Source: JAWLHU01 sp041690255
GTDB lineage: Bacteria > Bacillota > Sulfobacillia > Symbiobacteriales > Symbiobacteriaceae
Length of the DNA stretch: 64,000 nucleotides
Assembly (NCBI GenBank): GCA_041690255.1
Contig: JAWLHU010000008.1
Location: forward strand, 264,883-328,882
Direction: 5' to 3'
The position numbers and the translations under genes are program-made. Below the pieces are notes generated by a model. That model ran no database searches. It was not told where the DNA came from and saw only the letters and a list, made by a program, of their open reading frames with translations. Of this stretch, positions 44,404 through 52,873 are shown in pieces (within the stretch, counting starts at the first letter, position 1; each line of letters begins with the position of its first letter).

Positions 44404-45408
44404 ATGGGGGTGATCGGCGTGGACCCGTGGTCTTCCGCCTTGATTGCAGCTCTGGACAAGGTGCGTCCAGCCGTCGTACACGTGTACGCGACCACGCCTA
44501 AGACCGGACAAGTCGCCCTGGGGACGGGCGTTGTGCTTGACCACTACCACATGATTACCAGTGCGCAGGTGGTCGCACAGGATGATGAAGTGACGATCAA
44601 GACGGCCGATGGCAAGCGCCGGCAGGCCGAGTGTGTGGGGATTGATCCGCTCTACTTCCTGGCGATCCTGAAGGTCGAGGACCGGCTGCCGGTGGACCCG
44701 CCGGTCTTCGCGCACGATGGCACGACGCCGGTGGGGCTCTTCGTCTTCTCGGTCGGCTATGCCATGGGCTACGAGCACACCGCCGCCAGCGGGATCATTT
44801 CCAGCAGCGAGCGGACGATCTACCGGCCCCGGGCCCGCGGGCGGGGGAACCTCCCGGTCGATGGGCTCCTGATTACGAATGCGGCGATTCATCCGGGCAA
44901 TGCCGGCGGTCCCCTGGTCGACCTGGAGGGACGGGTTGTGGGCATTAACGGCCTGCCCTGGCAGGGTGGTATGTACCTGGCGCTTCAGGCCTCTGTGGCG
45001 GCCCGGGTGGCCAGCCAGATCATTGACTATGGCTACGCCATTCATCCGTGGCTGGGCTTCTCTGGCGAGGTGGATGTGATCGATTCGATCTGGGTCGACA
45101 TGCTCAACCTGCCGACCGACCGGGGCCTGGTCGTGCAGTACGTTCAGCCGCAGGGCCCCGGTCAGCGGGCCGGGCTCCAGGAGATGGACATGGTCATGGC
45201 GGTCGATGGCCGTCAGCCCGTAACCAACGGCGGCATGATCCGGAAGCTGCTCGCCTCGCACAAGTACGGTGACCGGGTCTCCCTCACCGTGCTGCGGCAG
45301 GGCGAGCTAATGGAGATGCTCCTGCCAGTCGAGGAGATTCCCGGGTTGCAGGATCTCGCCCAGCCCGGCGATGAGGAGTCACTGCACGAGGAAGAGGACG
45401 ATGATTAG
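44404..45408 (+). CDS. HtrA-like protein with all three catalytic residues replaced (pseudoprotease)
   Basis: 334 residues: a trypsin-like S1C domain (~10-215) and a PDZ domain (~225-315). Each catalytic residue is changed: the His position is Gln55 (ITSAQVV for the usual ITNAHVV), the Asp position is Phe85 (DPLYFLAILKV for DxxxDLAxLK), and the Ser position is Ala167 (HPGNAGGPLVD for NPGNSGGPL). The surrounding fold motifs are intact, so it is a protein kept without protease activity. It has no signal peptide and an acidic tail, so it is probably cytoplasmic and PDZ-binding. ATG at 44404, with GTG at 44410 as an alternative. Confidence 0.85.
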   Translation: MGVIGVDPWSSALIAALDKVRPAVVHVYATTPKTGQVALGTGVVLDHYHMITSAQVVAQDDEVTIKTADGKRRQAECVGIDPLYFLAILKVEDRLPVDPPVFAHDGTTPVGLFVFSVGYAMGYEHTAASGIISSSERTIYRPRARGRGNLPVDGLLITNAAIHPGNAGGPLVDLEGRVVGINGLPWQGGMYLALQASVAARVASQIIDYGYAIHPWLGFSGEVDVIDSIWVDMLNLPTDRGLVVQYVQPQGPGQRAGLQEMDMVMAVDGRQPVTNGGMIRKLLASHKYGDRVSLTVLRQGELMEMLLPVEEIPGLQDLAQPGDEESLHEEEDDD

Positions 45409-45415
45409 TGAAGCG

Positions 45416-45442
45416 AGGACCGCCCTGCGTGGGCGGTCCTTT
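45416..45442 (+). terminator. Terminator of the HtrA-like gene
   Basis: Perfect 10-bp stem (AGGACCGCCC/GGGCGGTCCT), 5-nt loop, then TT. Confidence 0.8.
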
Positions 45443-45455
45443 CTCAATGGCGGCC

Positions 45456-45670
45456 CGTGCCGGGCAATGTCCGGGGCATGAGGGCCAATGTCTGAGCAAT
45501 GAGGGCCAATGTCTGGGCAATGGGGGGCAATGTCTGGGCAATGAGGGCCAATGTCTGGGCAATGGGGGGCAATGACTGGGCAATGGGGGGCAATGTCTGG
45601 GCAATGGGGGGCAATGTCTGGGCAATGAGGGGCAATGTCTGGGCAATGAGGGGCAATGTCTGGGCAATCC
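45456..45670 (+). repeat. 21-bp tandem repeat array
   Basis: Nine 21-bp units (45482-45670) with consensus GGGCAATGTCTGGGCAATGRG, plus one degenerate unit before them. Each unit is two near copies of a ~10-bp GGGCAATG element. All 21-bp units stay in phase, so the strand reads as an in-frame heptapeptide repeat in more than one frame, but none has a credible ribosome site. Confidence 0.85.
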
Positions 45671-46120
45671 CCTCTGTGTCAACACAGGGGAGACACCAGG
45701 TCTCCTAAATTAACTGAATTGATCGTACCATAAGGGCGGAGAAAGGGAGTTCATTATGCAGGGTGGTGACGGGTTGGCGATTGACGGATTCCGTCACTTT
45801 TTCCCAGGGCGAGCGTAGGTCAAGTGGGAATTCGTAGCGGAACGACGCATTTGTCGGGCCTGTTCACCCCGTACCTCGCTCTTGTGAGGCCTCAGAGGGC
45901 GCATATTGGCCCGGGTCAGGCCGAAAAAGGGTGGTTCCCTCACCTCCAGGCCCCTTTTTTTGCGGATTCCGCTACATTTTCCCACACGGGCGAGAGACTC
46001 ATCGGGAATTTCTGGTGGAATCCCTCTGTGGCAACATAGGTGAGACCATGGTGTCCTGGATTACCTGTAGAAAGAGGGGGGAGAAAGGGAGTTCATCATG
46101 CAGGATGGTAGCGGGTTGGC
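45667..46120. repeat. Two pairs of long direct repeats (A1 B1 - B2 A2)
   Basis: Repeat A occurs at ~45667-45779 and ~46019-46120; its best-conserved ~41 bp is GAGAAAGGGAGTTCATYATG and the following CAGGRTGG stretch (45740-45780 and 46081-46121; four differences by eye). Repeat B (57 bp) occurs at 45786-45842 and 45964-46020, each an imperfect inverted repeat starting GGATTCCG and ending GGAA. The 120 bp between the B copies has hairpins and no gene. Confidence 0.55.
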
Positions 46121-46720
46121 GGGCATGGGGGTGGTGCGGCCTCTCCGAGCGGAGCAGGCGAAGGTTCCCAACCCAGAGAGGCCGATCAGCTGAGTCGTGG
46201 GGAGTTGGGGGCCCTGCTTCGCCGCGAAGGGCTCTACTCATCCCAGGTCTCCGAGTGGCGAAAGCAGCGAGAGCACGCCTTGAAGAAGTGGATGGAGCCG
46301 CAGAAGCCTGGCTCAAGGCCGGAGGCCCCCAATCCCCTCGCCAATAAGGTGGCCGAGTTAGCGCGCGAAAACGAGGCGCTGAAGCGACGCCTGTAGCAGG
46401 CTGAGACAGTTGCCGCTGTCTATCGGATTTTGCACGCCGCCAACGAGGTGAGGGAGCGGCGAAACCGCGGGCGGAGGGAACCGGTGAAGTGGCAGCGGAT
46501 ACACTCCGCAAGTAAGGTATCCAGCCGGGGCAACTCGTGATCCACCCTGACCGGGGTGCAGCAATGACTACGAAGCCAGTCGCTCAGCTGCTGGCTGATA
46601 TGGGTATGACCAGAACCACAGCCGGCCTCATACCAGCAACCAAGAGCATTACCTTAGTGGGATCGCACTTCTCACGCCCGCAACTGTACACCTTGGCCAA
46701 GTTGACTCGTTCCCATGAGC
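46098..46720 (+). pseudogene. Remnant of an IS3-family transposase
   Basis: The OrfA part (~46190-46396) reads GALLRREGLYSSQVSEWRKQ and AELARENEALKRRL, then an in-frame TAG and further decayed sequence (QAETVAAVYRILHAANEV). An OrfB fragment (46537-46640) reads IHPDRGAAMTTKPVAQLLAD, including the second Asp region of the DDE site. It then changes frame so that SRPHTSN follows in the next frame. Most of OrfB is deleted. Together these match IS3-family OrfAB with stops, frameshifts and a large deletion. Confidence 0.7.
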
Positions 46721-46815
46721 GGCAATGACCGGGCAAGGGCCAATGTCCTGGGGCCGACGCTAGTATCGCCTCCCGAACCATCCGAAATGGAAATACATTT
46801 ATCGGAACCCATCTA

Positions 46816-46844
46816 TTGTAATCAAAGGAACGATAGTATATAAT
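46816..46844 (+). promoter_or_regulatory. Sigma-A promoter
   Basis: TTGTAA (46816-46821), 17-bp spacer, TATAAT (46839-46844), 42 nt before the ATG of the next gene, in an AT-rich segment of an otherwise GC-rich region. Confidence 0.75.
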
Positions 46845-46885
46845 TCAATCTAGACCACCAATTCATCGGAAAGGGTTGAGCGCTC

Positions 46886-47464
46886 ATGTCGGTTCCGGAG
46901 TCCAAGGGCCCCGAGGGGCTGAAGAGCCCCGTCCCCCAGGAGAACACAGCCGCTGCCGGGGAGGCGGTGGTTACACCTGCCGTTGAGACCTTCCTTGACC
47001 TCAGCCAGGCCGATCCCTGGTCCAGGAGCGTGAGCGATCCCCAGATCAGCATTCGCTTCGGCGGTAACGTGGGGACCGGAACGGTCCGGGCCGCGCGTGA
47101 GGTGAGCGGAGCAGCCACCGACGCGAACCTCGCTGCCCCGCAGCCGGCCTCCCTGATCATCCACCTGGACCCGGCGAACCCACGGGTGCTGCACGGGATT
47201 CCGACCATGAAGACATCGCCCTCCTTCCTGGGCCTGACCTGGCAGGAGGACGGCAGCTTCCGGGCGAACTTCGGAGCGATCCTGAAGCTGAGGGAGATCG
47301 TGATCCCGCCAGGACACCGCATGGTGATCAACGTGGAGAAGGCCTACCACCCCGACCACAAGCATTGCGTCAAGCTGAGCTGGAGCGAGCAGTGCTTCCT
47401 CGCCATTCAGGAACGTGACGACTCGGAAGATCAAGAGCCCGAGGATCAGGAGCCCGCCAAGTAA
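46886..47464 (+). CDS. Hypothetical soluble protein
   Basis: 192 residues from the ATG at 46886. The N-terminal ~40 residues are low-complexity. The centre (~50-165) is predicted beta-rich (ASLIIHLDPANPRVLHG, KLREIVIPPGHRMVINVEKA), with a His/Cys patch HPDHKHCVKLSWSEQCF near the end. The tail is acidic (EDQEPEDQEP). No signal peptide and no family recognised. It has a clear promoter and a strong terminator, so it is a single transcription unit. Confidence 0.65.
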   Translation: MSVPESKGPEGLKSPVPQENTAAAGEAVVTPAVETFLDLSQADPWSRSVSDPQISIRFGGNVGTGTVRAAREVSGAATDANLAAPQPASLIIHLDPANPRVLHGIPTMKTSPSFLGLTWQEDGSFRANFGAILKLREIVIPPGHRMVINVEKAYHPDHKHCVKLSWSEQCFLAIQERDDSEDQEPEDQEPAK

Positions 47465-47466
47465 GG

Positions 47467-47509
47467 AAAAGACCCGGACAGGCCACACACGGCCCGTCCG
47501 GGGTCTTTT
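47467..47509. terminator. Strong bidirectional terminator
   Basis: AAAAGACCCGGAC pairs with GTCCGGGGTCTTTT and an inner GGCC/GGCC pairing closes the stem; it also serves the convergent HtrA gene. Confidence 0.9.
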
Positions 47510-47520
47510 GGATTATACGC

Positions 47521-49074
47521 CTACCGCAGGTCGCTGATGCTGAAGACGAAGTTGAGCACCTTGCCGTCGGCCGTCTCCACCGTGACCAGCAGGTCATCGG
47601 TCGGGCTCAGCTCGCTGCTGTCGAACCGGACCGCAACGGTGCCGGTCACATCGGAGCCGTCGGCGCTGGTCATGTAGCTGGGCATACCCACAAGGCCGCC
47701 CTTCAGGGGCAGGGAGCCCTCCTGGGTCAGGTAGTACTTGGCGCCCTTCAGGAAGTCGGCCTTGTCGCCGTTGATCTGGAACTGGACCTCCAGCCGCTTG
47801 TAGACCTCCTCGGCCACCGCCTGCTGGAAGCCGACGCCCGGGGTGAAGCCGAACTCATAGGCCGACTCGATCCGGCGGGCCACATAGAGGAACTCGGTGT
47901 AGAGAATCGCGTAGTTCGAGCCGCTGACGGCGAGATAGTCCGGGTTGATGTCGACCCAGCCCGTCGCCCACTCCTCGCCGAACGCTGCCGCCTCCTGGAT
48001 CTGGCTGGCGGTCAGGCCGATCAGAATGCCGCCCTCCTCGACGCCCTCTTCCTCGGCCACCTTACGAAGCTCATCTTGGGAGGCGAGGATGATATCGGTG
48101 GTGAGGATCTGGCCCTGGCGCTTCACGGTGATCGTCACCTTGTTGCCCGGCTTCTTGGTCGCCAGGAAGGCGTACACGTCATCGCTGGTGGAGATCGGGG
48201 TCTCGTCCAGCTTGATCAACTTGTCGCCGGAGCGCAGGGCGGTCATGCCCGCCGGGCCATCCATAATAATGCCGGCGATCGTCACGCCCTCGGCGTCAGG
48301 CACGCCGAAGTAGGCCTCCCAGCCCTCATCCAAATGGATGCCGAGGACCGCCCGCTCCACCTTGCCATCCTTCAGAAGAACCTCAGCGATCTCAATGGCG
48401 GTATTCATGGGAATGGCGAAGCCGAGGCCTTCCACGCCCAACTCCGCCATCTTGGCCGAGTTGATGCCGATCACCTCGCCCTTCATATTGAAGAGCGGGC
48501 CGCCGGAGTTGCCGGGGTTGATCGGGGCATCGGTCTGGAGGAACTTGTAGGCCGAGCCAAGGGCACGGCCCGTGCCGGAGAGAATGCCGGCGCTGACCGA
48601 GTTGCCGAGCCGGAAGCCAAGCGGGTTACCGATTGCGATCACCTGCTCACCGATCGTCACGGCGTCGGAGTCGGCGAAGGGGAGCACGGTCAGATCGGTA
48701 CGGGTGACCTTGATCACAGCCACGTCCGAGGTCGGATCAGCAAAGATATTGCTCGACGAGACGGTTTCCGTGGTCTTGTCGGCGTAGAGAATCTTGACCT
48801 CCTGGGCGTTCTCCACGACATGGGCGTTGGTGATGATGATCCCCGGCTTGTAGACGAAGCCGGTGCCCGCAGAACGGCCGCGGTCTGTGCCGCCCTGGGC
48901 CTTCATGGTCGTCAGAATCCCCACGACAGAGGGCTTGGCTGCGGCCGCGACCGATGCGATCGACGAAGCCGGGGCAGCGGTAGCCGACTCCTCTGCCAGG
49001 GCGGGCAGGGAGAGAGCCGAGACCATGAGCAAGGCCAGAAGCAGCGAAAGCCAGCGCCGTTTCGTTACCATCAT
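47521..49074 (-). CDS. HtrA-like serine protease with PDZ domain
   Basis: 517 residues. A signal sequence (~8-27, LLLALLMVSALSLPALA) sends it to the membrane or outside. S1C protease with an intact triad: His in IIITNAHVVENAQE, Asp in DPTSDVAVIKVTR, Ser in INPGNSGGPLFNMKG. PDZ domain follows (~270-365). The last ~150 residues are an extra beta-rich domain without recognised family. The ATG pair at 49074 follows AGGAGG. It is divergent from the KOR operon. It can serve as an envelope quality-control protease and contrasts with the inactive HtrA-like protein 3 kb upstream. Confidence 0.9.
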   Translation of the reverse strand: MMVTKRRWLSLLLALLMVSALSLPALAEESATAAPASSIASVAAAAKPSVVGILTTMKAQGGTDRGRSAGTGFVYKPGIIITNAHVVENAQEVKILYADKTTETVSSSNIFADPTSDVAVIKVTRTDLTVLPFADSDAVTIGEQVIAIGNPLGFRLGNSVSAGILSGTGRALGSAYKFLQTDAPINPGNSGGPLFNMKGEVIGINSAKMAELGVEGLGFAIPMNTAIEIAEVLLKDGKVERAVLGIHLDEGWEAYFGVPDAEGVTIAGIIMDGPAGMTALRSGDKLIKLDETPISTSDDVYAFLATKKPGNKVTITVKRQGQILTTDIILASQDELRKVAEEEGVEEGGILIGLTASQIQEAAAFGEEWATGWVDINPDYLAVSGSNYAILYTEFLYVARRIESAYEFGFTPGVGFQQAVAEEVYKRLEVQFQINGDKADFLKGAKYYLTQEGSLPLKGGLVGMPSYMTSADGSDVTGTVAVRFDSSELSPTDDLLVTVETADGKVLNFVFSISDLR

Positions 49075-49296
49075 ATACTTATGTACCTCCTTAAGGGATA
49101 TCCCCCAACTATGACGTTCGGGAGCAGCCAGGCGATTCCCTGCTGAGTGGAAACGGAAGCAACCGGGGAACTTTCTGGGGTCTCCACCCGACACCGACGC
49201 CGCTGCGGAGACGAAAGTTAGGCCATTGTGTCTAACCCCTATTGGCGATACCCCCCACTCTATACAAAGTTGTATGATGGAAAAGGGGGGATGGAT

Positions 49297-49956
49297 ATGA
49301 GTCGCATCCTTTTTCTTGGTCACTTTGGTTCTGGCAAGACCGAGGTGGCCATTCATTATGCTCTTTCCTTGAGTACAGGACCAAAGCGACCCATGCTGCT
49401 GGATCTGGATTTCATTACGCCCTACTATCGCTCGCGTGACATTCTTCCCGAACTGGAGGAGGCCGGGGTTACGGTAGTGGCACCCGAGGGCGATCTGCGA
49501 CGGTCCGATCTGCCTGTGGTGACCGCCCGGGCCGTGCAGGCTCTGGTCACCTATGACGGTCCCGTGATCGGCGACATTGGGGGCGACGAGGGCGCCCGTG
49601 TCGTGGGCAGCCTCAACACCCAGCTCCCGCCTGGGTCCTACGAGGCGCTCATGGTCATTAACCCGTTCCGACCAGGCACCGGTTCACCCGAGCAGGTGGC
49701 CCAGTATGCCCGTTGGCTCGAACAGGTCGCCCGGATCAAGTTTACCGGCCTCGTCAACAACTCCAACGTAGGCCCGCTCACCCAGCCCGATCACGTGCTG
49801 GAGGGGCTGACTCAGGTGGAAGCCGCTGCACAACTGCTTGGGCTCCCTGTCCGCTTCACCGCGGCCCAGTCGGACATTGTTCCCGCCTTGTCCGGCCGAG
49901 AGGTCCTTCCCATGCAGCTCAGGATGCGGCCTCCCTGGGAATTGCGCGCCGTCTAG
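49297..49956 (+). CDS. P-loop ATPase, probable accessory of the KOR operon
   Basis: 219 residues. Walker A ILFLGHFGSGKTEVAI at the N-terminus, followed by MLLDLDFITPYYRSRD, a MinD/ParA-like arrangement, and DGPVIGDIGGDEG as a Walker-B-like element. No DNA-binding or membrane segment. First gene of the ferredoxin oxidoreductase cluster (54 nt before korD). It may help assemble or regulate that enzyme; this is inferred from position alone. The ATG at 49297 follows GGGGGG at 6 nt; ATG at 49291 abuts that site. Confidence 0.75.
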   Translation: MSRILFLGHFGSGKTEVAIHYALSLSTGPKRPMLLDLDFITPYYRSRDILPELEEAGVTVVAPEGDLRRSDLPVVTARAVQALVTYDGPVIGDIGGDEGARVVGSLNTQLPPGSYEALMVINPFRPGTGSPEQVAQYARWLEQVARIKFTGLVNNSNVGPLTQPDHVLEGLTQVEAAAQLLGLPVRFTAAQSDIVPALSGREVLPMQLRMRPPWELRAV

Positions 49957-50010
49957 GTCCGCCGTTTCTGAATCGCATGGGGATTTTCCTTTGTGAAGGG
50001 GGTTTCCAAG

Positions 50011-50226
50011 TTGCGTGAGATCAAACTGGAGCTGAACGAGAACCGCTGCAAGGGTTGCGAGCTCTGCGTGCAGGCCTGCCCCCGGGACGTCCTGGCCATG
50101 GGCAGCAACATTAACGCCCTGGGGTACCGCCCCGCCGCCGTGATCGCGCCGGAGAAGTGCACGGGCTGCAAGGCCTGCGCCCTGGTCTGCCCCGAGGTTG
50201 TCTTTACGATCTACCAGTCCGCCTAG
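50011..50226 (+). CDS. korD: 2-Oxoacid:ferredoxin oxidoreductase, ferredoxin (delta) subunit
   Basis: 71 residues from a TTG with GAAGGGGG 8 nt upstream. Two complete [4Fe-4S] motifs: CKGCELCVQACP and CTGCKACALVCP. Carries electrons out of the KOR/VOR enzyme. Thirteen bases from korA, and in the same unit as korA, korB and korC. Confidence 0.92.
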   Translation: MREIKLELNENRCKGCELCVQACPRDVLAMGSNINALGYRPAAVIAPEKCTGCKACALVCPEVVFTIYQSA

Positions 50227-50239
50227 GAGGTGAGGTTCT

Positions 50240-51313
50240 GTGACTGAGAATATGCACCTGACGATGATGAAGGGGAACGAGGCTCTTGGCGAGGCGGCGA
50301 TTCGTGCCGGCTGCCGGTTCTTCTTCGGCTACCCGATCACCCCGCAGTCAGAGTTGCCGGCCTATATGGCCCGCCGGATGCCCGAAGTCAGCGGGACCTA
50401 CCTGCAGGCGGAGTCTGAGCTTGCGGCGGTCAACATGGTCCTTGGCGCTGCAGCGACCGGCGTCCGTGCCATGACCTCATCCTCCTCGCCGGGCTTCTCG
50501 CTGAAGCAGGAAGGCATCTCCTATATGATCGGTTCCCAGCTTCCCTGCGTCGTGGTCAACATCATGCGCGGTGGTCCTGGTCTCGGCAATATCCAGCCGG
50601 CACAGGGCGACTACTTCCAGATGGTCAAGGGTGGCGGTCATGGTGACTACCACATGGTCACCCTCGCGCCATCGACCGTGCAAGAGTTGGTTGATTTGAC
50701 CATGCTCGCCTTCGAACTGGCCGACCAGTACCGGAATCCGGTCGCCATTCTGGGCGATGGTCTGCTGGGCCAGACCATGGAGCCGGTCCGGTTCCCCGGC
50801 ATGAAGGAGGATGACGCCGAGAAGGACTGGGCGCTGACCGGGGCCAAGGGGCGGGCCAAGCGGGTGGTCACCTCGCTGGAACTGAACCCCGAGAACCTGG
50901 AGGCCCACAACCTGAAGCTCCAGGAGAAGTTCGCCCGCATGAAGGCGAACGAGATCCGCTGGGAGGAGTACCTCTGCTCCGACGCTGAGATGGTCGTCGT
51001 GGCGTATGGTACCGCTGCCCGCATCGCCCGTGCGGCTGTCGATGCCGCCCGCTCCATCGGGTACAAGGTCGGCCTCTTCCGGCCCATCTCCCTGTGGCCT
51101 TTCCCGAGCGCCGGCCTCGCCAGGCTGGCGCAGAATGGGGTCCAGCGGTTCCTCGATGTGGAGATGTCCAGCGGCCAGATGATCGAGGACGTGCAACTCG
51201 CCGTACTCGGCCAGGCCAAGGTCCACCTCTACGGCCGCATGGGCGGCGTTGTGCCGACCCCGCGGGAGGTCCTGCATGAGATCCAGAAGGTAATGGGAGG
51301 CGAGGCAAAGTGA
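50240..51313 (+). CDS. korA: 2-Oxoacid:ferredoxin oxidoreductase alpha subunit
   Basis: 357 residues. KOR/VOR-type alpha subunit: FFFGYPITPQSELPAYMA at the N-terminus, then QAESELAAVNMVLGAAATG and TSSSSPGFSLKQEGISYMIG, the domain I/II elements conserved in KorA. Part of the enzyme that converts 2-oxoglutarate or branched 2-oxoacids to acyl-CoA, CO2 and reduced ferredoxin, or the reverse. The subset (KOR or VOR) cannot be told. GTG start; its stop overlaps the korB GTG. Confidence 0.93.
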   Translation: MTENMHLTMMKGNEALGEAAIRAGCRFFFGYPITPQSELPAYMARRMPEVSGTYLQAESELAAVNMVLGAAATGVRAMTSSSSPGFSLKQEGISYMIGSQLPCVVVNIMRGGPGLGNIQPAQGDYFQMVKGGGHGDYHMVTLAPSTVQELVDLTMLAFELADQYRNPVAILGDGLLGQTMEPVRFPGMKEDDAEKDWALTGAKGRAKRVVTSLELNPENLEAHNLKLQEKFARMKANEIRWEEYLCSDAEMVVVAYGTAARIARAAVDAARSIGYKVGLFRPISLWPFPSAGLARLAQNGVQRFLDVEMSSGQMIEDVQLAVLGQAKVHLYGRMGGVVPTPREVLHEIQKVMGGEAK

Positions 51314-52053
51314 AGCAGCTAGCAGGCATGCCCCAGGCGATGTCGCCGGTCGTGACCCACTACTGCCCTGGCTGCAGCCACGGCGTTGTTCACCGGCTGA
51401 TCGCCGAAGTGATCGATGAGCTCGGAATTCGGGAGCGGACGATCGGCGTCGCTTCCGTTGGATGCTCTGTCCTGGCCTACAACTACTTTGAGACCGACTT
51501 CGTGCAGGCGCCGCACGGCCGGGCTCCCGCTGTCGCCACCGGTGTGAAGCGGGCCCGCCCTGACACGGTCGTCTTCACCTACCAGGGCGATGGTGACATG
51601 GCCGCGATCGGTACGTCTGAGATCATTCACGCGGCTGCACGCGGTGAGAAGATCACCGCGATCATGTACAACAACACGATCTACGGGATGACCGGCGGCC
51701 AGATGTCGCCGACCACGCTCATGGGCGCTGTCACGGCGACCACCCCGTATGGCCGCGGCGAGGAAGCGGGGCATCCGTACCGGATGGCCGAGATTCTCGC
51801 CTCCATGCCCGGCGCCGCCTACGTGGCCCGAACCCACGTGGCCGATGTGGGCAATATCGTCAAGACGAAGCGGGCGATTAAGAAGGCCTTCGAACTGCAG
51901 TTGCAGGGCAAGGGCTTTACCATGGTCGAGGTCCTGGGCAACTGCCCCACCAACTGGGGCATTACCCCGTCGGAGGGCAACGCCTATGTCATGGGCGAGA
52001 TGCTCCAGGCCTTCCCGCTCGGTGAGTTCAAGGACGTCACGAAGGGAGTGTAG
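51310..52053 (+). CDS. korB: 2-Oxoacid:ferredoxin oxidoreductase beta subunit
   Basis: 247 residues, thiamine-diphosphate subunit. TPP motif GDGDMAAIGTSEIIHAAARG, with the diphosphate-metal element NNTIYGMTGGQMSPT. Cysteines at THYCPGCSHG and GVASVGCSV, plus NCPTNWG, hold the [4Fe-4S] cluster of the beta subunit. GTG start overlapping the korA stop by four bases (GTGA), so coupled translation. Followed by korC after 4 nt. Confidence 0.93.
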   Translation: MKQLAGMPQAMSPVVTHYCPGCSHGVVHRLIAEVIDELGIRERTIGVASVGCSVLAYNYFETDFVQAPHGRAPAVATGVKRARPDTVVFTYQGDGDMAAIGTSEIIHAAARGEKITAIMYNNTIYGMTGGQMSPTTLMGAVTATTPYGRGEEAGHPYRMAEILASMPGAAYVARTHVADVGNIVKTKRAIKKAFELQLQGKGFTMVEVLGNCPTNWGITPSEGNAYVMGEMLQAFPLGEFKDVTKGV

Positions 52054-52057
52054 GCGA

Positions 52058-52612
52058 GTGTATACGCATGAGATTCTGATCGCGGGCTTCGGTGGTCAGG
52101 GCGTCCTGACAGCGGGGCAGCTCCTCGCCTACGGCGGCAACTTCGAGGGCAAGAAGGTCTCGTGGGTGCCGGCCTATGGCCCTGAGCAGCGCGGTGGCAC
52201 CGCCAACTGCTCGGTCGTTATCTCCGACCACGAGGTCGCCTGCCCCCTCGTCTCTGAACCTACCGCCTGCATTGTCATGAACCAGCCCTCGCTGGAGAAG
52301 TTCGAGCACGTCGTGCAACCCGGCGGAGTGCTCGTAGTCAACACCTCGCTCTGCACGGGGAAGGCTACCCGCACCGACATTACCGTCGTGCCCGTCGCTG
52401 CCTCGGACATTGCCATTGAGCTCGGCTCTGTCAAGTTCGCCAACATGGTCGCCCTCGGCGCCATGCTGGCCGTCCTGCCGGCGGTCGAGACCGAGTCGGT
52501 GCTGAAGGCGCTGACCAAGGTGATGGGCGAGGACAAGGCCCGGTTTGTCCCGATCAACCGGACCGCCCTGCAAAGGGGTATGGATGTGGCCAGGCAGGTT
52601 GTGGGCTCATAG
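52058..52612 (+). CDS. korC: 2-Oxoacid:ferredoxin oxidoreductase gamma subunit
   Basis: 184 residues, gamma subunit: LIAGFGGQGVLTAGQLLAYG (Rossmann-like start), then SWVPAYGPEQRGGTANCSVV. The gamma chain completes the KOR/VOR assembly. GTG start 4 nt after the korB stop; last gene of the operon, followed by a terminator. Confidence 0.92.
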   Translation: MYTHEILIAGFGGQGVLTAGQLLAYGGNFEGKKVSWVPAYGPEQRGGTANCSVVISDHEVACPLVSEPTACIVMNQPSLEKFEHVVQPGGVLVVNTSLCTGKATRTDITVVPVAASDIAIELGSVKFANMVALGAMLAVLPAVETESVLKALTKVMGEDKARFVPINRTALQRGMDVARQVVGS

Positions 52613-52623
52613 GAACAGTGGAT

Positions 52624-52651
52624 GGACCGCCCGAGACAAGGCGGTCCTTTT
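52624..52651 (+). terminator. kor operon terminator
   Basis: GGACCGCC (52624-52631) pairs with GGCGGTCC (52640-52647), 8-nt loop, then TTTT. Confidence 0.85.
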
Positions 52652-52873
52652 GCTTGTGCGTGAAGGCGACTTGCTGGGTGACCGGTGATGGTGGGGAGTC
52701 CCGGGGTTGCCTCCGGGCCGCGGGGGATGTGTGGGACTCACTCATTCATATGGAAGGAATGGTCTGGCATTTAACCGAACTCTCCCCACGAAGTGCGAAT
52801 GGGCTGGAATATCGGGGAATGGACACGCACAGCAATGCAACATCTACAACCAACGTTGAGGCAGGTGTGGAGC

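Noticed and set aside
45456..45670. CRISPR array
   Set aside because: Units are contiguous 21-bp tandem copies without spacers, and no cas gene is nearby.
45499..45708. Heptapeptide-repeat protein encoded by the tandem array
   Set aside because: No ribosome site or promoter, and all frames stay open because the period is a multiple of three; also open on the other strand.
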